Shown piece by piece: positions 18,351-26,668 of a stretch of 64,000 nucleotides of DNA (positions are counted from its first letter, which is position 1; each line of letters begins with the position of its first letter). This DNA comes from Oscillospiraceae bacterium. GTDB taxonomy: Bacteria; Bacillota; Clostridia; Saccharofermentanales; Saccharofermentanaceae. The position numbers and the translations under genes were made by a program. The notes beneath the pieces were generated by a model. The model saw nothing but the letters and a program-made list of their open reading frames with translations, did no database searches and was not told where the DNA came from. The stretch covers positions 248,001 through 312,000 of the forward strand of contig FWXP01000003.1 in assembly GCA_900176545.1 (NCBI GenBank). The letters are read 5' to 3'.

Positions 18351-19540
18351 GATACAAGATAGAGACGGAGAGAACAGATCTTTTCGACACGAATATCATT
18401 ATCACTATAAGGGTCAGGCTTAACGAAGCTGTCCCCGCTGATGCGCTTCAGTCTGCTTTCGCTAAGGCTTGCGGAGCTCATGAAGTGCTCAATATGAAGG
18501 TAGTATTGGAACCTTCGGGAGAAGCTTACTACACGGATAATGATATTTCCTGTAACAGCTTTGTCAGTACCGATCTGTCCCTGCAGAAGCTTATCAACGT
18601 TAATGAGAAGAAGAGGTTCCTGATAGAGGAAGGTGAGTTCATAAGAGGCTTTATGTCTCCCGACGGGATCATATTCATGATGCATCACTTAGGTGGTGAC
18701 GGGAAGTCGCTCATGTACTTTATTGAGACTTTCATGAAGTGCCTTGCAGGGGAAGAGTGTGAGAGGGTTCCATTCAGGTCATTAACTGTCGAAGATCTTC
18801 CTTCAGAGAGTCGTATGCCGTTTGCTTATAAGCTTCTTCTTAAGTACTGGAACATCAGGTGGAAGAAGGACAGAAGAGTATTTACATTTGAAGATATGGA
18901 TAAGGCATATGATAAGTTCTGGAAGGATAGAAGGACAGTCGTAGATGTTAGGAGTTACGGCAGGGAGGAGCTTAGTGATCTCCTTACTAAGTCCAAGGCT
19001 GCGGGAGTATCGCTTACCTCGTATCTTATTACGGATTTGATAAAAGATATGGACCGTGAAGCTGATGTAGGTCTTGCCGTTGATGGGAGGCTTGATGCTA
19101 ACCGCCGCATGGGCAATCAGGCGACCGGGATAGAGGTAAAGTACAGATATGACGAGAGTAGCTCCTTTGAAGAGAACGCCAAGAATGTTCATGAACTTAT
19201 GAAGAAAAGACTGTCTGATATCAGGTCACGATACTTTGTACTTCATTTTATGGGACGACTGGATCCCACATTAACAGATGCTCTCAATATGGAAAGAGCG
19301 GGATACTTTGGAAGCAGGACATCTTCACGTGCAGCAGATGCTATGGGATATGGTGATAAGACAAAGGATATAAGCATCACTAATCTTACCCGTGCTGATA
19401 TACCTCTCGAGTACGGTCCTTACAGGATAGAGGATATCGTATTTATCCCTCCCATAGTCTCCTACGGAAGGAATGTCATCGGTATTGTCACTGCAGGTGA
19501 TACCATGAATGTTGTAAGGCATGTATATGAGAAGAACTGA
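18347..19540 (+). CDS. Condensation-domain-like acyltransferase
   Basis: A 397-residue protein with the HHxxxDG-type catalytic motif in MMHHLGGDGKSLMY, as in NRPS condensation domains, alcohol acetyltransferases and wax-ester-type acyltransferases. A late NLTRADIPLEYG segment fits the second structural lobe. The start ATG 18347 overlaps the SDR stop. With an SDR before and a PAP2 phosphatase after it, an ester-forming lipid pathway is a reasonable inference; nothing in the sequence fixes the substrates. Confidence 0.7.
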   Translation: MRYKIETERTDLFDTNIIITIRVRLNEAVPADALQSAFAKACGAHEVLNMKVVLEPSGEAYYTDNDISCNSFVSTDLSLQKLINVNEKKRFLIEEGEFIRGFMSPDGIIFMMHHLGGDGKSLMYFIETFMKCLAGEECERVPFRSLTVEDLPSESRMPFAYKLLLKYWNIRWKKDRRVFTFEDMDKAYDKFWKDRRTVVDVRSYGREELSDLLTKSKAAGVSLTSYLITDLIKDMDREADVGLAVDGRLDANRRMGNQATGIEVKYRYDESSSFEENAKNVHELMKKRLSDIRSRYFVLHFMGRLDPTLTDALNMERAGYFGSRTSSRAADAMGYGDKTKDISITNLTRADIPLEYGPYRIEDIVFIPPIVSYGRNVIGIVTAGDTMNVVRHVYEKN

Positions 19541-20432
19541 TCCTTTATATCTTCTTCTCTTTGTCCTTTTTGGTGCAGGGCTTATAACAGGTATGTTCTT
19601 TGATCTTGAGATCAGCAGCACTTTGTATTCGAAGGATAATACTCTTGCAGTTATCATGAGCGTTATCGGGCTATATCTGCATTACGGATCGTTTGTATTC
19701 TTTCTCGGAGTCCTGGGTAAGCAGTTATCTCTTTGGGCTCCCAAGAGAGCCTTTAAGATCTTGGTCCTTCTTATCTATTCATATCTGGCGCTCTCAACTT
19801 CAACATACGGGGCAGGAGCTCTTATGAGCGATTCGGTATGCGGATTCCTGTATAAGGGAGCATCTCATACTATATCCTCTTATGCCGTGGCGGGGCTTTA
19901 TCTGTTCTTCCCGTTGTTCTTCCTGGGTGCGTTTATTAACGGAAAGAAATGCGATAAGAAAGTGATAAAGGATCTGATAATACTACTGTCCCTTATGACC
20001 GTTGCACTGTTCTTCTCCTGGACCGTCAAGAGCATTTTCATGCGCCCAAGGTACAGGATAACGCTCTTGGGTTATGAAGGGATCGGCTTTGTTCAATGTT
20101 TTGATATATTCAGGGAAGGTAAGGTGCTTAAGGATGCCTGCCATCTGGTGTCTGATGATCTCGCGTCTTTTTATAGCGGTCATGCCATGAATGCCGTGAT
20201 GGGTATTGTGATAATGCCTTGTTATGCTCATGTATTTTCCGGACTTCGCGGGAAAGAAAAAACGCTTTCTGTGCTGGCGGTGATCATCTCGATACCCGTT
20301 ATGCTATCCAGGATAGTACTGGGTGATCATTACTTAAGCGATATCTCAACAGGCGCACTTGTAGGTCTTCTTATATGCACTTTATATTGCGGACTTAATG
20401 TGAAGTTTATCTCCGGTAAGAGTCAGAATTAA
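19521..20432 (+). CDS. PAP2-superfamily membrane phosphatase
   Basis: A protein of about 300 residues with seven or more membrane segments and all three PAP2 signatures: KSIFMRPRYR, FYSGHAMNA and SRIVLGDHYLSD. It would remove phosphate from lipid phosphates (phosphatidate or polyprenyl type) at the membrane. The start overlaps the acyltransferase gene by about 20 bp; ATG 19521 and 19527 are both possible. It ends the TetR operon, with a terminator at 20455. Confidence 0.83.
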   Translation: MYMRRTDPLYLLLFVLFGAGLITGMFFDLEISSTLYSKDNTLAVIMSVIGLYLHYGSFVFFLGVLGKQLSLWAPKRAFKILVLLIYSYLALSTSTYGAGALMSDSVCGFLYKGASHTISSYAVAGLYLFFPLFFLGAFINGKKCDKKVIKDLIILLSLMTVALFFSWTVKSIFMRPRYRITLLGYEGIGFVQCFDIFREGKVLKDACHLVSDDLASFYSGHAMNAVMGIVIMPCYAHVFSGLRGKEKTLSVLAVIISIPVMLSRIVLGDHYLSDISTGALVGLLICTLYCGLNVKFISGKSQN

Positions 20433-20454
20433 AAGGTTCTGTTAACTAACGGTT

Positions 20455-20481
20455 AACGAGCGTTACTTTTGCGCTCGTTTA
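20455..20481 (+). terminator. Intrinsic terminator after PAP2 gene
   Basis: AACGAGCG (20455-20462) pairs with CGCTCGTT (20472-20479), short T-run after it. Confidence 0.7.
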
Positions 20482-20531
20482 TGTGTATAATCGCTCTCGT
20501 GTGAATGAAAGAGATCTAAGGAGAGTTCAAC

Positions 20532-21005
20532 ATGAGAAAGAAAAGACCGGTCGATATGATCGAATGGAGAGAAGCTTCTGATAAGGAGATGGAGAGATTA
20601 TCTTCGGTAAAGGCAAAGCATACTTTCGGTAATTTCCTGATGGTGCCTATATCTGCAGTTCCGCTTATCGCTCTTGTTTATTTCATGAAGGATTGTTTTG
20701 CGCAGCCTAAGGTATTATGGTCCAGCGTGGCAATTTATATTGTAATCTGCGTAGGATTCTTCTTCTTTCTGGTAAGGAAGATACACCCCAATCTTAAGTA
20801 TGAAGTGTCAGATGTTATAGTCACAGATATAGTTTTTGATCACGCTACTGATTGCTGTGATCCGGTCACTGCTACGGTAGCTCAGGGAGATGTTGTCGTT
20901 AACTGTGTTCATATAAGCTGTGATATGCCCGAAAAGGGAGATCATGTGCTCCTGTATAGGGCCAATAAAGATGACGGATTTATGGGGATAATCAGAGAAA
21001 AGTGA
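20532..21005 (+). CDS. Small membrane protein, two TM segments
   Basis: A 157-residue protein with a charged N-terminus, two adjacent hydrophobic helices (about 36-54 and 63-83) and a soluble C-terminal part ending GDHVLLYRANKDDGFMG. The layout resembles the gene at 60676. I recognise no named family. It is 10 bp ahead of another membrane protein, so the two are likely one unit. Confidence 0.6.
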   Translation: MRKKRPVDMIEWREASDKEMERLSSVKAKHTFGNFLMVPISAVPLIALVYFMKDCFAQPKVLWSSVAIYIVICVGFFFFLVRKIHPNLKYEVSDVIVTDIVFDHATDCCDPVTATVAQGDVVVNCVHISCDMPEKGDHVLLYRANKDDGFMGIIREK

Positions 21006-21015
21006 GGTTGATGAT

Positions 21016-21417
21016 ATGAGAAAAGATGCAAAGATATTCTTGGCGGTAGGTTTGTTCTTTATGTTGACGGGCGTGATCATGGGAGTTGTCGATATATGGC
21101 GCGTCATTAATTACGATCGAGTGGATGCGACACTTTATAAGGTATATCTCGATAACGGGAATGAGAATCAGCGAAGAGCAATCATAGCAGGGTATGAATA
21201 TGACGGAGAAGAGTATGGAGGTATCGTTCTGGGTGGAGGCGGCCCCCTGATGATGAAGGACGGGAATTCGTATACGGTACTGATCGATCCCGATAACCCT
21301 GAGGAAGTATTCTATCCGTCTTATCTTCTTGTGATCATCTCGATAGGATGCGGTGGCTTTGCCGTATATACGGGTTCCATTGGCCTAAGAGCAAGAAAGC
21401 GTACTTCTGAAGACTGA
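21016..21417 (+). CDS. DUF3592-like membrane protein
   Basis: This 133-residue protein has an N-terminal TM helix, an extracytoplasmic beta-rich segment with YEYDGEEYGG and SYTVLIDPDNPEEVFYP, and a C-terminal TM helix. The pattern of hydrophobic helix, YxYxG, then vxyDPxNP is typical of DUF3592-type proteins. Function unknown. Confidence 0.65.
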   Translation: MRKDAKIFLAVGLFFMLTGVIMGVVDIWRVINYDRVDATLYKVYLDNGNENQRRAIIAGYEYDGEEYGGIVLGGGGPLMMKDGNSYTVLIDPDNPEEVFYPSYLLVIISIGCGGFAVYTGSIGLRARKRTSED

Positions 21418-21423
21418 TCTTGA

Positions 21424-21454
21424 CTCCCTGTAACGCAGTTTTGTGTGCAGGGAG
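21424..21454 (+). terminator. Hairpin after the 21016 gene
   Basis: CTCCCTG (21424-21430) pairs with CAGGGAG (21448-21454); only A-rich sequence follows, so it is a weak terminator or an mRNA end hairpin. Confidence 0.45.
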
Positions 21455-21463
21455 AAAATAAAA

Positions 21464-21505
21464 ACCTATAAACCTATTGACATAGTAGGTTAATATCAAT
21501 ATAAT
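21464..21505 (+). promoter_or_regulatory. mccB operon promoter with Rrf2-type operator
   Basis: ACCTATTGACATAGTAGGT (21472-21490) contains the -35 TTGACA (21477-21482); 17 bp later TATAAT (21500-21505). An extra half site, ACCTATAA, precedes it at 21464. The same 27-bp block is found at 26595-26621 before the metQ genes. Confidence 0.82.
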
Positions 21506-21549
21506 CTCACCATACGATAAAGAATAACTTCGAAAGGAGAGGCGTTTAC

Positions 21550-21672
21550 ATGAGAAGTAAGACTTACAAAGGATCAGCTAAGGCCATGTGTTGTCGAATG
21601 TTACGAATGCGGGCTGTTGCGGCAGAGACGCGAATGTGTGAGAGTATGCGCCTCGATCTGATCCGATGTTGA
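21550..21672 (+). CDS. Cys leader peptide (attenuator 2)
   Basis: A 40-residue leader with start ATG 21550, ribosome site AAAGGAGAGG and stop TGA 21670. The middle reads AMCCRMLRMR, giving tandem Cys codons at 21589-21594, and the peptide ends RC. The nucleotide string ATGTGTTGTCGAATG is shared with the 26669 leader. Charging of tRNA-Cys should set where the ribosome pauses. The predicted antiterminator arm starts at 21610, just outside the footprint of a ribosome stalled at the Cys codons. Confidence 0.88.
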   Translation: MRSKTYKGSAKAMCCRMLRMRAVAAETRMCESMRLDLIRC

Positions 21673-21689
21673 TATAAAACGGACCATAA

Positions 21690-21731
21690 GCCGGTAGCCC
21701 GAAGTGTGATCTTGCGCTTCGGGCTTTTTAT
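21690..21731 (+). terminator. Attenuator terminator 2
   Basis: AGCCCGAAG (21696-21704) pairs with CTTCGGGCT (21717-21725), then TTTTTA. The competing antiterminator pairs CGGGCT (21610-21615) and CGGC (21620-21623), both inside the leader frame, with AGCCCG (21696-21701) and GCCG (21690-21693). The two structures share the 21696-21701 strand and cannot coexist. Confidence 0.85.
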
Positions 21732-21768
21732 CTCTAATAAACATAAATACGAAAGAAGGAAAATAACA

Positions 21769-22923
21769 ATGAGCTTAAAGATAGATTCACTTTTGATCCA
21801 CGGAGGAATTGACGGAGACGAGACAACTGGAGCAGTAAATGTTCCCGTATACCAGACATCCACATATAAGCAGGATGGCCTTGGTAAGGACAGAGGATGG
21901 GAATATTCAAGAACGGGTAATCCGACGAGAGCTGCTCTTGAGAAACTCATCGCAGACTTAGAGCAGGGTGAGTACGGACTTGCTTTCGCATCGGGTCTGG
22001 CTGCAATCAATACGATATTGTCTCTCTTTAAGAGAGGCGATAAGCTTCTTGTCTCGGATAACATCTATGGAGGTACATTTCGAATATTGGATAACGTATT
22101 CAAGAACTTCGATATCACATATGAGATAGTAGATACTTCTGATGAAGCCGCGATAGAAGCAGCTATAGATGACAGTGTTAAGGCAGTCTATATCGAGACT
22201 CCGGCTAATCCGTTGCTTACGGTCACCGATATCGAAGCGGTATCGAAGATCGCACACAGGCACGATAAGCTGGTGATAGTAGACAATACTTTCCTTACAC
22301 CTTATCTGCAGCGTCCTCTTACACTCGGCGCAGATATCGTTATCCACAGCGGTACGAAGTACTTAGGAGGTCACAGCGATACCATCTCCGGTCTTGTAGC
22401 AGTGAAGCGAAAGGATATCGCCGACAGGCTCTACTATCTCCAGAATGCCATAGGCGGAGTACTGGCTCCCTGGGACAGCTTCCTGATGATAAGAGGTATC
22501 AAGACACTGGGTGTACGTATGGACAGACATGTTGCTAATGCGGAAAAGATCGCAAGATGGCTGGTGGGAAGCGGATATGTCAGCAAGGTATATTATCCCG
22601 GTCTTAAGACCGATCCCGGATATGAGGTTCAGAAGAAGCAGGCAGACGGCGCAGGTGCGATGATCTCCTTTGTATTGGATCCTAAGTATGACTACAAGAA
22701 GTTCTATGAATCCTTGAAGCTTATAACACTTGCAGAGAGCTTAGGCGGAGTTGAGTCTCTTGTATGCCATCCCGCTACCATGACTCACGCGGCCATCCCC
22801 AGGGAGATCCGTCAGGAAGTAGGTATCGTAGATGAGCTTATAAGATTCTCTGTCGGCATAGAGGATGCAGACGATCTTATATCCGATCTTGAGCAGGCCA
22901 TAAAGGCATCGAAGAAAGCGTGA
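21769..22923 (+). CDS. mccB: Cystathionine gamma-lyase / trans-sulfuration PLP enzyme (MccB type)
   Basis: This 384-residue Cys/Met-metabolism PLP enzyme has the Lys motif HSGTKYLGGHSDTISG, YSRTGNPTR near the N-terminus and FASGLAAIN. In the mccAB arrangement (next gene) it cleaves cystathionine to cysteine, recycling methionine sulfur. ATG 21769 follows GAAAGAAGGA; the longer upstream frame would run through the terminator and is rejected. Cystathionine beta-lyase activity cannot be excluded from sequence. It is controlled by the Cys leader and the Rrf2-type operator. Confidence 0.88.
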   Translation: MSLKIDSLLIHGGIDGDETTGAVNVPVYQTSTYKQDGLGKDRGWEYSRTGNPTRAALEKLIADLEQGEYGLAFASGLAAINTILSLFKRGDKLLVSDNIYGGTFRILDNVFKNFDITYEIVDTSDEAAIEAAIDDSVKAVYIETPANPLLTVTDIEAVSKIAHRHDKLVIVDNTFLTPYLQRPLTLGADIVIHSGTKYLGGHSDTISGLVAVKRKDIADRLYYLQNAIGGVLAPWDSFLMIRGIKTLGVRMDRHVANAEKIARWLVGSGYVSKVYYPGLKTDPGYEVQKKQADGAGAMISFVLDPKYDYKKFYESLKLITLAESLGGVESLVCHPATMTHAAIPREIRQEVGIVDELIRFSVGIEDADDLISDLEQAIKASKKA

Positions 22924-22928
22924 TCACC

Positions 22929-23843
22929 ATGGCCGGAGTTTATTCAGATATCAGGGAGATGATCGGCAATACGCCGATCCTTAAGATCACGCATATGGGC
23001 GTCAAGCCCGGTGTGAATATATATGCAAAGTTAGAACTCATGAATCCCGCAGGAAGTGTCAAGGACAGAGTAGGTCTTTACATGATCGAGGATGCCAAGA
23101 AGAGAGGCATCTTAAAGGAAGGCGGAACTATAGTAGATGCTACCGCCGGTAATACCGGAATAGGTATTGCAGTTGCGGCTTTGAACCAGGGGATAAGAGT
23201 TATATTCACGGTTCCCGAGAAGTTCTCTCTTGAGAAGCAGAAGGTCATGAAGGCATTAGGCGCAGAGATAATCCATACATCAAGAGAAGAAGGGATGTTC
23301 GGTGCAGAGAAGAAGGCAGAAGAGCTTCTTGCGACCATAGACGGTGCAGTGTCCCTTCGCCAGTTCAGAAATCCTGCTAATCCCCTGGCTCACTATGAGA
23401 CAACGGGACCTGAGATCTACTCACAGCTCGAAGGAAATATCGATTACTTCGTAGCAGGTGCAGGTTCAGGCGGAACATTTACGGGAGTAGTTAAGTATCT
23501 CAAAGAGCAGGACAATGACATACAGAGCGTTCTGGCAGATCCCTGGGGATCAACTATCGGAGGCGGCGAACACCACGACTACGAGATCGAGGGCATAGGT
23601 AATGACTTCGTAGCAGATACCATGGATATAGATCTTGTGGACAGCGTGATAAAGATAAGTGACGACGAAGCATTCGATACCTCAAGGGCCCTGGCGCTCC
23701 ATGAAGGCATCCTGGCAGGATCTTCTTCGGGAGCTGCGCTGGCAGCGGCTCTTAAGTTAGCGGAAACTATCGATCACGGGAATATCGTAACCATATTCCC
23801 TGATCGCGGTGACAGATATCTAAGTAAAGGACTATTTGACTGA
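22929..23843 (+). CDS. mccA: O-acetylserine-dependent cystathionine beta-synthase (MccA type)
   Basis: A 304-residue CysK relative: [47 protein letters not shown]. It resembles MccA/YrhA more than CysK, for example in DPWGSTIGGGEHHDYEIEGIG, and it follows mccB by a few bases. With mccB it makes the reverse trans-sulfuration route from homocysteine to cysteine. ATG 22929 is used; a GTG at 22920 overlapping the mccB stop is an alternative. The last base of its stop codon is the first base of the metN start (TGATG). Confidence 0.87.
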   Translation: MAGVYSDIREMIGNTPILKITHMGVKPGVNIYAKLELMNPAGSVKDRVGLYMIEDAKKRGILKEGGTIVDATAGNTGIGIAVAALNQGIRVIFTVPEKFSLEKQKVMKALGAEIIHTSREEGMFGAEKKAEELLATIDGAVSLRQFRNPANPLAHYETTGPEIYSQLEGNIDYFVAGAGSGGTFTGVVKYLKEQDNDIQSVLADPWGSTIGGGEHHDYEIEGIGNDFVADTMDIDLVDSVIKISDDEAFDTSRALALHEGILAGSSSGAALAAALKLAETIDHGNIVTIFPDRGDRYLSKGLFD

Positions 23844-24850
23844 TGACAAAAATCTACGAACTTAAGAACGTCTCTAAGACATACCGTAATGACGGTAAGG
23901 AATTCGAGGCTCTGAAGAATATCAGCCTTGATGTAGAAGAAGGCGAGATCTTCGGAATCATCGGAATGAGCGGTGCAGGTAAGTCTACCCTTGTTCGTAC
24001 GTTGAACCGATTGGAGGATGTTACTTCGGGAACGGTTAAGTTCTACGATAAGGACCTGGCTGAATTAAGTCCCGGAGAGCTTCGGCTGGTAAGGCATTCC
24101 ATCTCCATGATCTTCCAGAGCTTTAACCTTCTTAACCAGAGAACGGTATTGTCTAACGTAGAGCAGCCGCTGCGCATAGCAGGAGTTCCCGGACGCAAGC
24201 GCCGCGAGACTGCCATGGAGATGTTAAAGATCGTAGGACTTGAAGAGAAGTGGAATGTATTTCCCGCGAGATTGTCCGGCGGTCAGAAGCAGAGAGTTGC
24301 CATAGCAAGAGCGTTGGCTGCTAACCCCAATGTGCTTCTCTGCGATGAGGCTACTAGTGCATTGGATCCCAAGATCACGGGAGAGATCTTAGAGCTTCTT
24401 AAGAAGATCAATGTGGAGAGGAACCTTACGATAATAATCATCACCCATGAGATGTCCGTAGTAGAGAAGATCTGCGATAAGGTAGCTATTATAGATAATG
24501 GTGAGCTCGCTGAAGTCGGCGGTGTCAAGGAAGTATTCAGTAATCCTAAGTCTGCTGCCGCAAAGAAACTGGTATTCCCGTCTAATCCTTTCGCGCCTTC
24601 AAGTGAAGGAGGAAAGCTTATAAGGATAGTATTTGACGGTACGAAGTCCAGTGAGCCTTTTATCGCAAATCTTGTGGAAAAGACCGGTAAGAAAGTAAAT
24701 ATCCTAAGTGCAAATACAAGAAGTGTCGGAGGCATAGGATACGGACAGATGATCCTTGAACTGCCCAATGATATTCGTGATCAGGAGATCGTGATCGATT
24801 TCTTTGAGGCAAGCGGACTTAGCGTATCGGAGGTGGACATCAATGAATGA
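23843..24850 (+). CDS. metN: MetN-type ABC transporter ATP-binding protein
   Basis: The 335-residue ATPase has Walker A GMSGAGKST, Q-loop FQSFNLL, signature LSGGQKQR, Walker B VLLCDEATSALD and a C-terminal NIL ligand-sensing domain (from about residue 260) that in MetN gives feedback inhibition by the substrate. It pairs with metI and with the two metQ genes at 26.9 kb. Because its operon and the metQ operon are under Cys leaders, the load may be cysteine, cystine or methionine. Confidence 0.93.
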   Translation: MTKIYELKNVSKTYRNDGKEFEALKNISLDVEEGEIFGIIGMSGAGKSTLVRTLNRLEDVTSGTVKFYDKDLAELSPGELRLVRHSISMIFQSFNLLNQRTVLSNVEQPLRIAGVPGRKRRETAMEMLKIVGLEEKWNVFPARLSGGQKQRVAIARALAANPNVLLCDEATSALDPKITGEILELLKKINVERNLTIIIITHEMSVVEKICDKVAIIDNGELAEVGGVKEVFSNPKSAAAKKLVFPSNPFAPSSEGGKLIRIVFDGTKSSEPFIANLVEKTGKKVNILSANTRSVGGIGYGQMILELPNDIRDQEIVIDFFEASGLSVSEVDINE

Positions 24851-25496
24851 TTTTATTATCGACGCAATACAGAAGGGCATCTTAGAGACATTGCAGATGA
24901 CATTCTTCGCATCGCTCTTCTCATATATCGTAGGACTTCCTCTGGGAGTTCTCCTCTATGCCACATCAAAGGGAAGGCTCCTTGAGAATCGTGCAGTGAA
25001 CTTTGTTGTAGGTCTTATCGTAAACATCATGAGATCGCTGCCATTCCTGATCCTTTTGGTATTGCTGATACCGTTTACAAGGCTCGTCGTAGGAACGTCC
25101 ATCGGTACTAAGGCGACCATCGTTCCTCTTACGGTCGGTGCGATCCCGATCGTTGCCAGAATGGTGGAGTCGTCACTGTGTGAAGTACAGCCCGGAATCA
25201 TTGAAGCCGCCAAGTCCATGGGTGCTTCACCTCTATATACCATTATCCACTTCATCATCCCGGAAGCCGTACCTTCACTTCTACAGGGAGCAGCCATCAA
25301 TATCGCGACAGTCCTCGGTTATTCCGCAATGGCAGGTGTCATCGGCGGAGGCGGACTCGGAGCTATCGCTTTGCAGTACGGCTACTACAGATATCAGAAG
25401 GATGTTCTGTGGACAACGGTAGCACTTCTGGTGGCAATGGTCATGGTCATCCAGGAAGTCGGAACAATACTTGCCAAGGCAAAGCGCAAGGTCTGA
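24843..25496 (+). CDS. metI: MetI-type ABC transporter permease
   Basis: This 217-residue inner-membrane permease has five predicted helices and the EAA loop EAAKSMGASPLYTIIHFIIPEA, which docks with MetN. ATG 24843 overlaps the metN stop by 8 bp, a coupled start. NIMRSLPFLILL and GYSAMAGVIGGGGLG are typical MetI segments. It is the last gene before the terminator at 25546. Confidence 0.93.
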   Translation: MNDFIIDAIQKGILETLQMTFFASLFSYIVGLPLGVLLYATSKGRLLENRAVNFVVGLIVNIMRSLPFLILLVLLIPFTRLVVGTSIGTKATIVPLTVGAIPIVARMVESSLCEVQPGIIEAAKSMGASPLYTIIHFIIPEAVPSLLQGAAINIATVLGYSAMAGVIGGGGLGAIALQYGYYRYQKDVLWTTVALLVAMVMVIQEVGTILAKAKRKV

Positions 25497-25545
25497 TTGA
25501 CAGGTTATCCTTTTTAAGTGTATTGTAAACTTATAAAGAGGAAAC

Positions 25546-25587
25546 AATGGCGTTTCATCCGTGTAGGATGGAGCGCCATTTTTTTAT
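25546..25587 (+). terminator. Intrinsic terminator after metI
   Basis: AATGGCG...CATCC (25546-25560) pairs with GGATG..GCGCCATT (25566-25580), followed by a T-run. The same stem style (GGCGTTTCATCC) recurs in the terminator at 33841. Confidence 0.88.
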
Positions 25588-25610
25588 AGGGTTCAAAAGT
25601 CGGTGAGAAT

Positions 25611-25702
25611 GTCGTTATCTGCTTCCTGCAAACGACGGTTCCAACGATTCTTGATCGGAATTCGTAAAAAGTGTCGTTATCGATGATGAAGAAACGACGG
25701 TT
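25611..25702 (+). repeat. Two tandem hairpin repeats GTCGTTATC-N10-AAACGACGGTT
   Basis: Units 25611-25640 and 25673-25702 share GTCGTTATC at the left and AAACGACGGTT at the right around an unrelated 10-base loop; GTCGTT and AACGAC pair within each unit. Similarity continues weakly past each unit (CGATTCTT and CGACTCTT). Period is 62 bp. The loops vary while the stems are kept, so a folded RNA or a protein-binding palindrome is possible. The rest of the 25497-25729 gap holds only the terminator. Confidence 0.7.
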
Positions 25703-25729
25703 TGAGCGACTCTTATACAGGAGGTCAGT

Positions 25730-25912
25730 ATGGCTGCATTTGACAGGATACTAAGCGGGATCCCCGAGATGCTGGAGAAGCATCCTGATCTTGCCGATAA
25801 GTTCGCGGACGATCCGAAGATCTCAGGTATCGTTCACGTATTCGATGTAAGCAGTAAGGGACTTAAAGTATACAACGATATAGCGGACGAGCATCTTGTC
25901 ATAAGCTTCTGA
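25730..25912 (+). CDS. Small protein of unknown function (60 aa)
   Basis: A 60-residue acidic protein (MAAFDRILSGIPEMLEKHPD start) with good ribosome site ACAGGAGGTC before ATG 25730. It is probably mostly helical in the first half and beta in the second (GIVHVFDVSSKGLKVY). No family recognised. It is 13 bp ahead of an acetyltransferase gene and behind the tandem hairpin repeats, so these repeats lie in its 5' leader. Confidence 0.6.
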   Translation: MAAFDRILSGIPEMLEKHPDLADKFADDPKISGIVHVFDVSSKGLKVYNDIADEHLVISF

Positions 25913-25925
25913 AGGAGTAGGGAAT

Positions 25926-26384
25926 ATGGATATAGATTTCAGATGGACTGACGGCGGCGATAAGGCATTTCACGAGTTCTATCTCAAGACGGAAGAATTC
26001 TACAGCAGTATCGTAGGAGGCAGAAAGAACAGGGAAGCCTTTATCCCGTATAACATATCCGAGGCTATCTCGGATGTCCTTATAGCAGAAGCGGATGGTA
26101 AGGCTGTCGGCTGCGGAGGACTCAAGATGTATTCGAAGAATGCCATCGAGATAAAGAGGTTATGGGTAGAACCAGAATACAGAGGTAAACATATAGCATC
26201 CGAGCTTATGGAACGACTTGAGGAGAGAGCTGAAAGAGAAGGCTGCACAAGGCTCATCCTTCAGACAAGACCGCAGATGGAAGACGCGGTTAGCTTATAT
26301 AAGAAGAGAGGATATAAGCTTATAGATAATTATCCTCCTTACGACAAGCTCGAGGGTGCGATCTGCTTTGAGAAACGCATCTGA
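25926..26384 (+). CDS. GNAT acetyltransferase
   Basis: The 152-residue protein has the acetyl-CoA loop motif RLWVEPEYRGKHIASELMERLE (V-x-x-x-x-RGxGxA pattern) and RLILQTRPQMEDAVSLYKKRGY. It belongs to the common GNAT group; substrate unknown. Ribosome site AAGGAGTAGGG lies just before ATG 25926. Confidence 0.82.
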   Translation: MDIDFRWTDGGDKAFHEFYLKTEEFYSSIVGGRKNREAFIPYNISEAISDVLIAEADGKAVGCGGLKMYSKNAIEIKRLWVEPEYRGKHIASELMERLEERAEREGCTRLILQTRPQMEDAVSLYKKRGYKLIDNYPPYDKLEGAICFEKRI

Positions 26385-26594
26385 GACGGTCAGGTACACC
26401 TGCTCGTACATCAATTGGAGCCATATATGTGCTGAAGGATGAGAAAACGGAGAAAAGTCTGTCCTTCGGTACATTTTTTGAAGGAAAATACGTACAGACG
26501 GGTGTACAACATCACTTTGCCGGTTATTTGTTCGACTTGAAAACTCAATGATTTCAGGCATTTTGAGACTTGCGGCGAGGAATTACAAATAAAT
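26385..26594. other. Gene-free stretch with nested inverted repeats
   Basis: No convincing gene. GTACACC (26394-26400) is repeated inverted as GGTGTAC (26501-26507), and inside it GTCTGTCCTTC (26457-26467) can pair with GAAGG (26480-26484) and ACAGAC (26494-26499). The inner stem may be the terminator of the acetyltransferase gene, although the T-run lies in the loop. Otherwise featureless. Confidence 0.35.
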
Positions 26595-26636
26595 ACCTAT
26601 AAACCTATTGACATAGTAGGTATATAGAGTTAAACT
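26595..26636 (+). promoter_or_regulatory. metQ operon promoter with Rrf2-type operator
   Basis: ACCTATTGACATAGTAGGT (26603-26621) with -35 TTGACA (26608-26613), 17-bp spacer and TAAACT (26631-26636). The half site ACCTATAA upstream (26595) is the same as at the mccB promoter. Confidence 0.82.
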
Positions 26637-26668
26637 TACACCATCTTAAACGAAAGGAAGACGTGAGA

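Noticed and set aside
21706-21768. Extending mccB upstream to 21706
   Set aside because: The extension runs through the attenuator stem and T-run; ATG 21769 has a ribosome site.
25611-25702. CRISPR array
   Set aside because: Only two units, repeat halves are split by a variable loop, and no cas genes are near.
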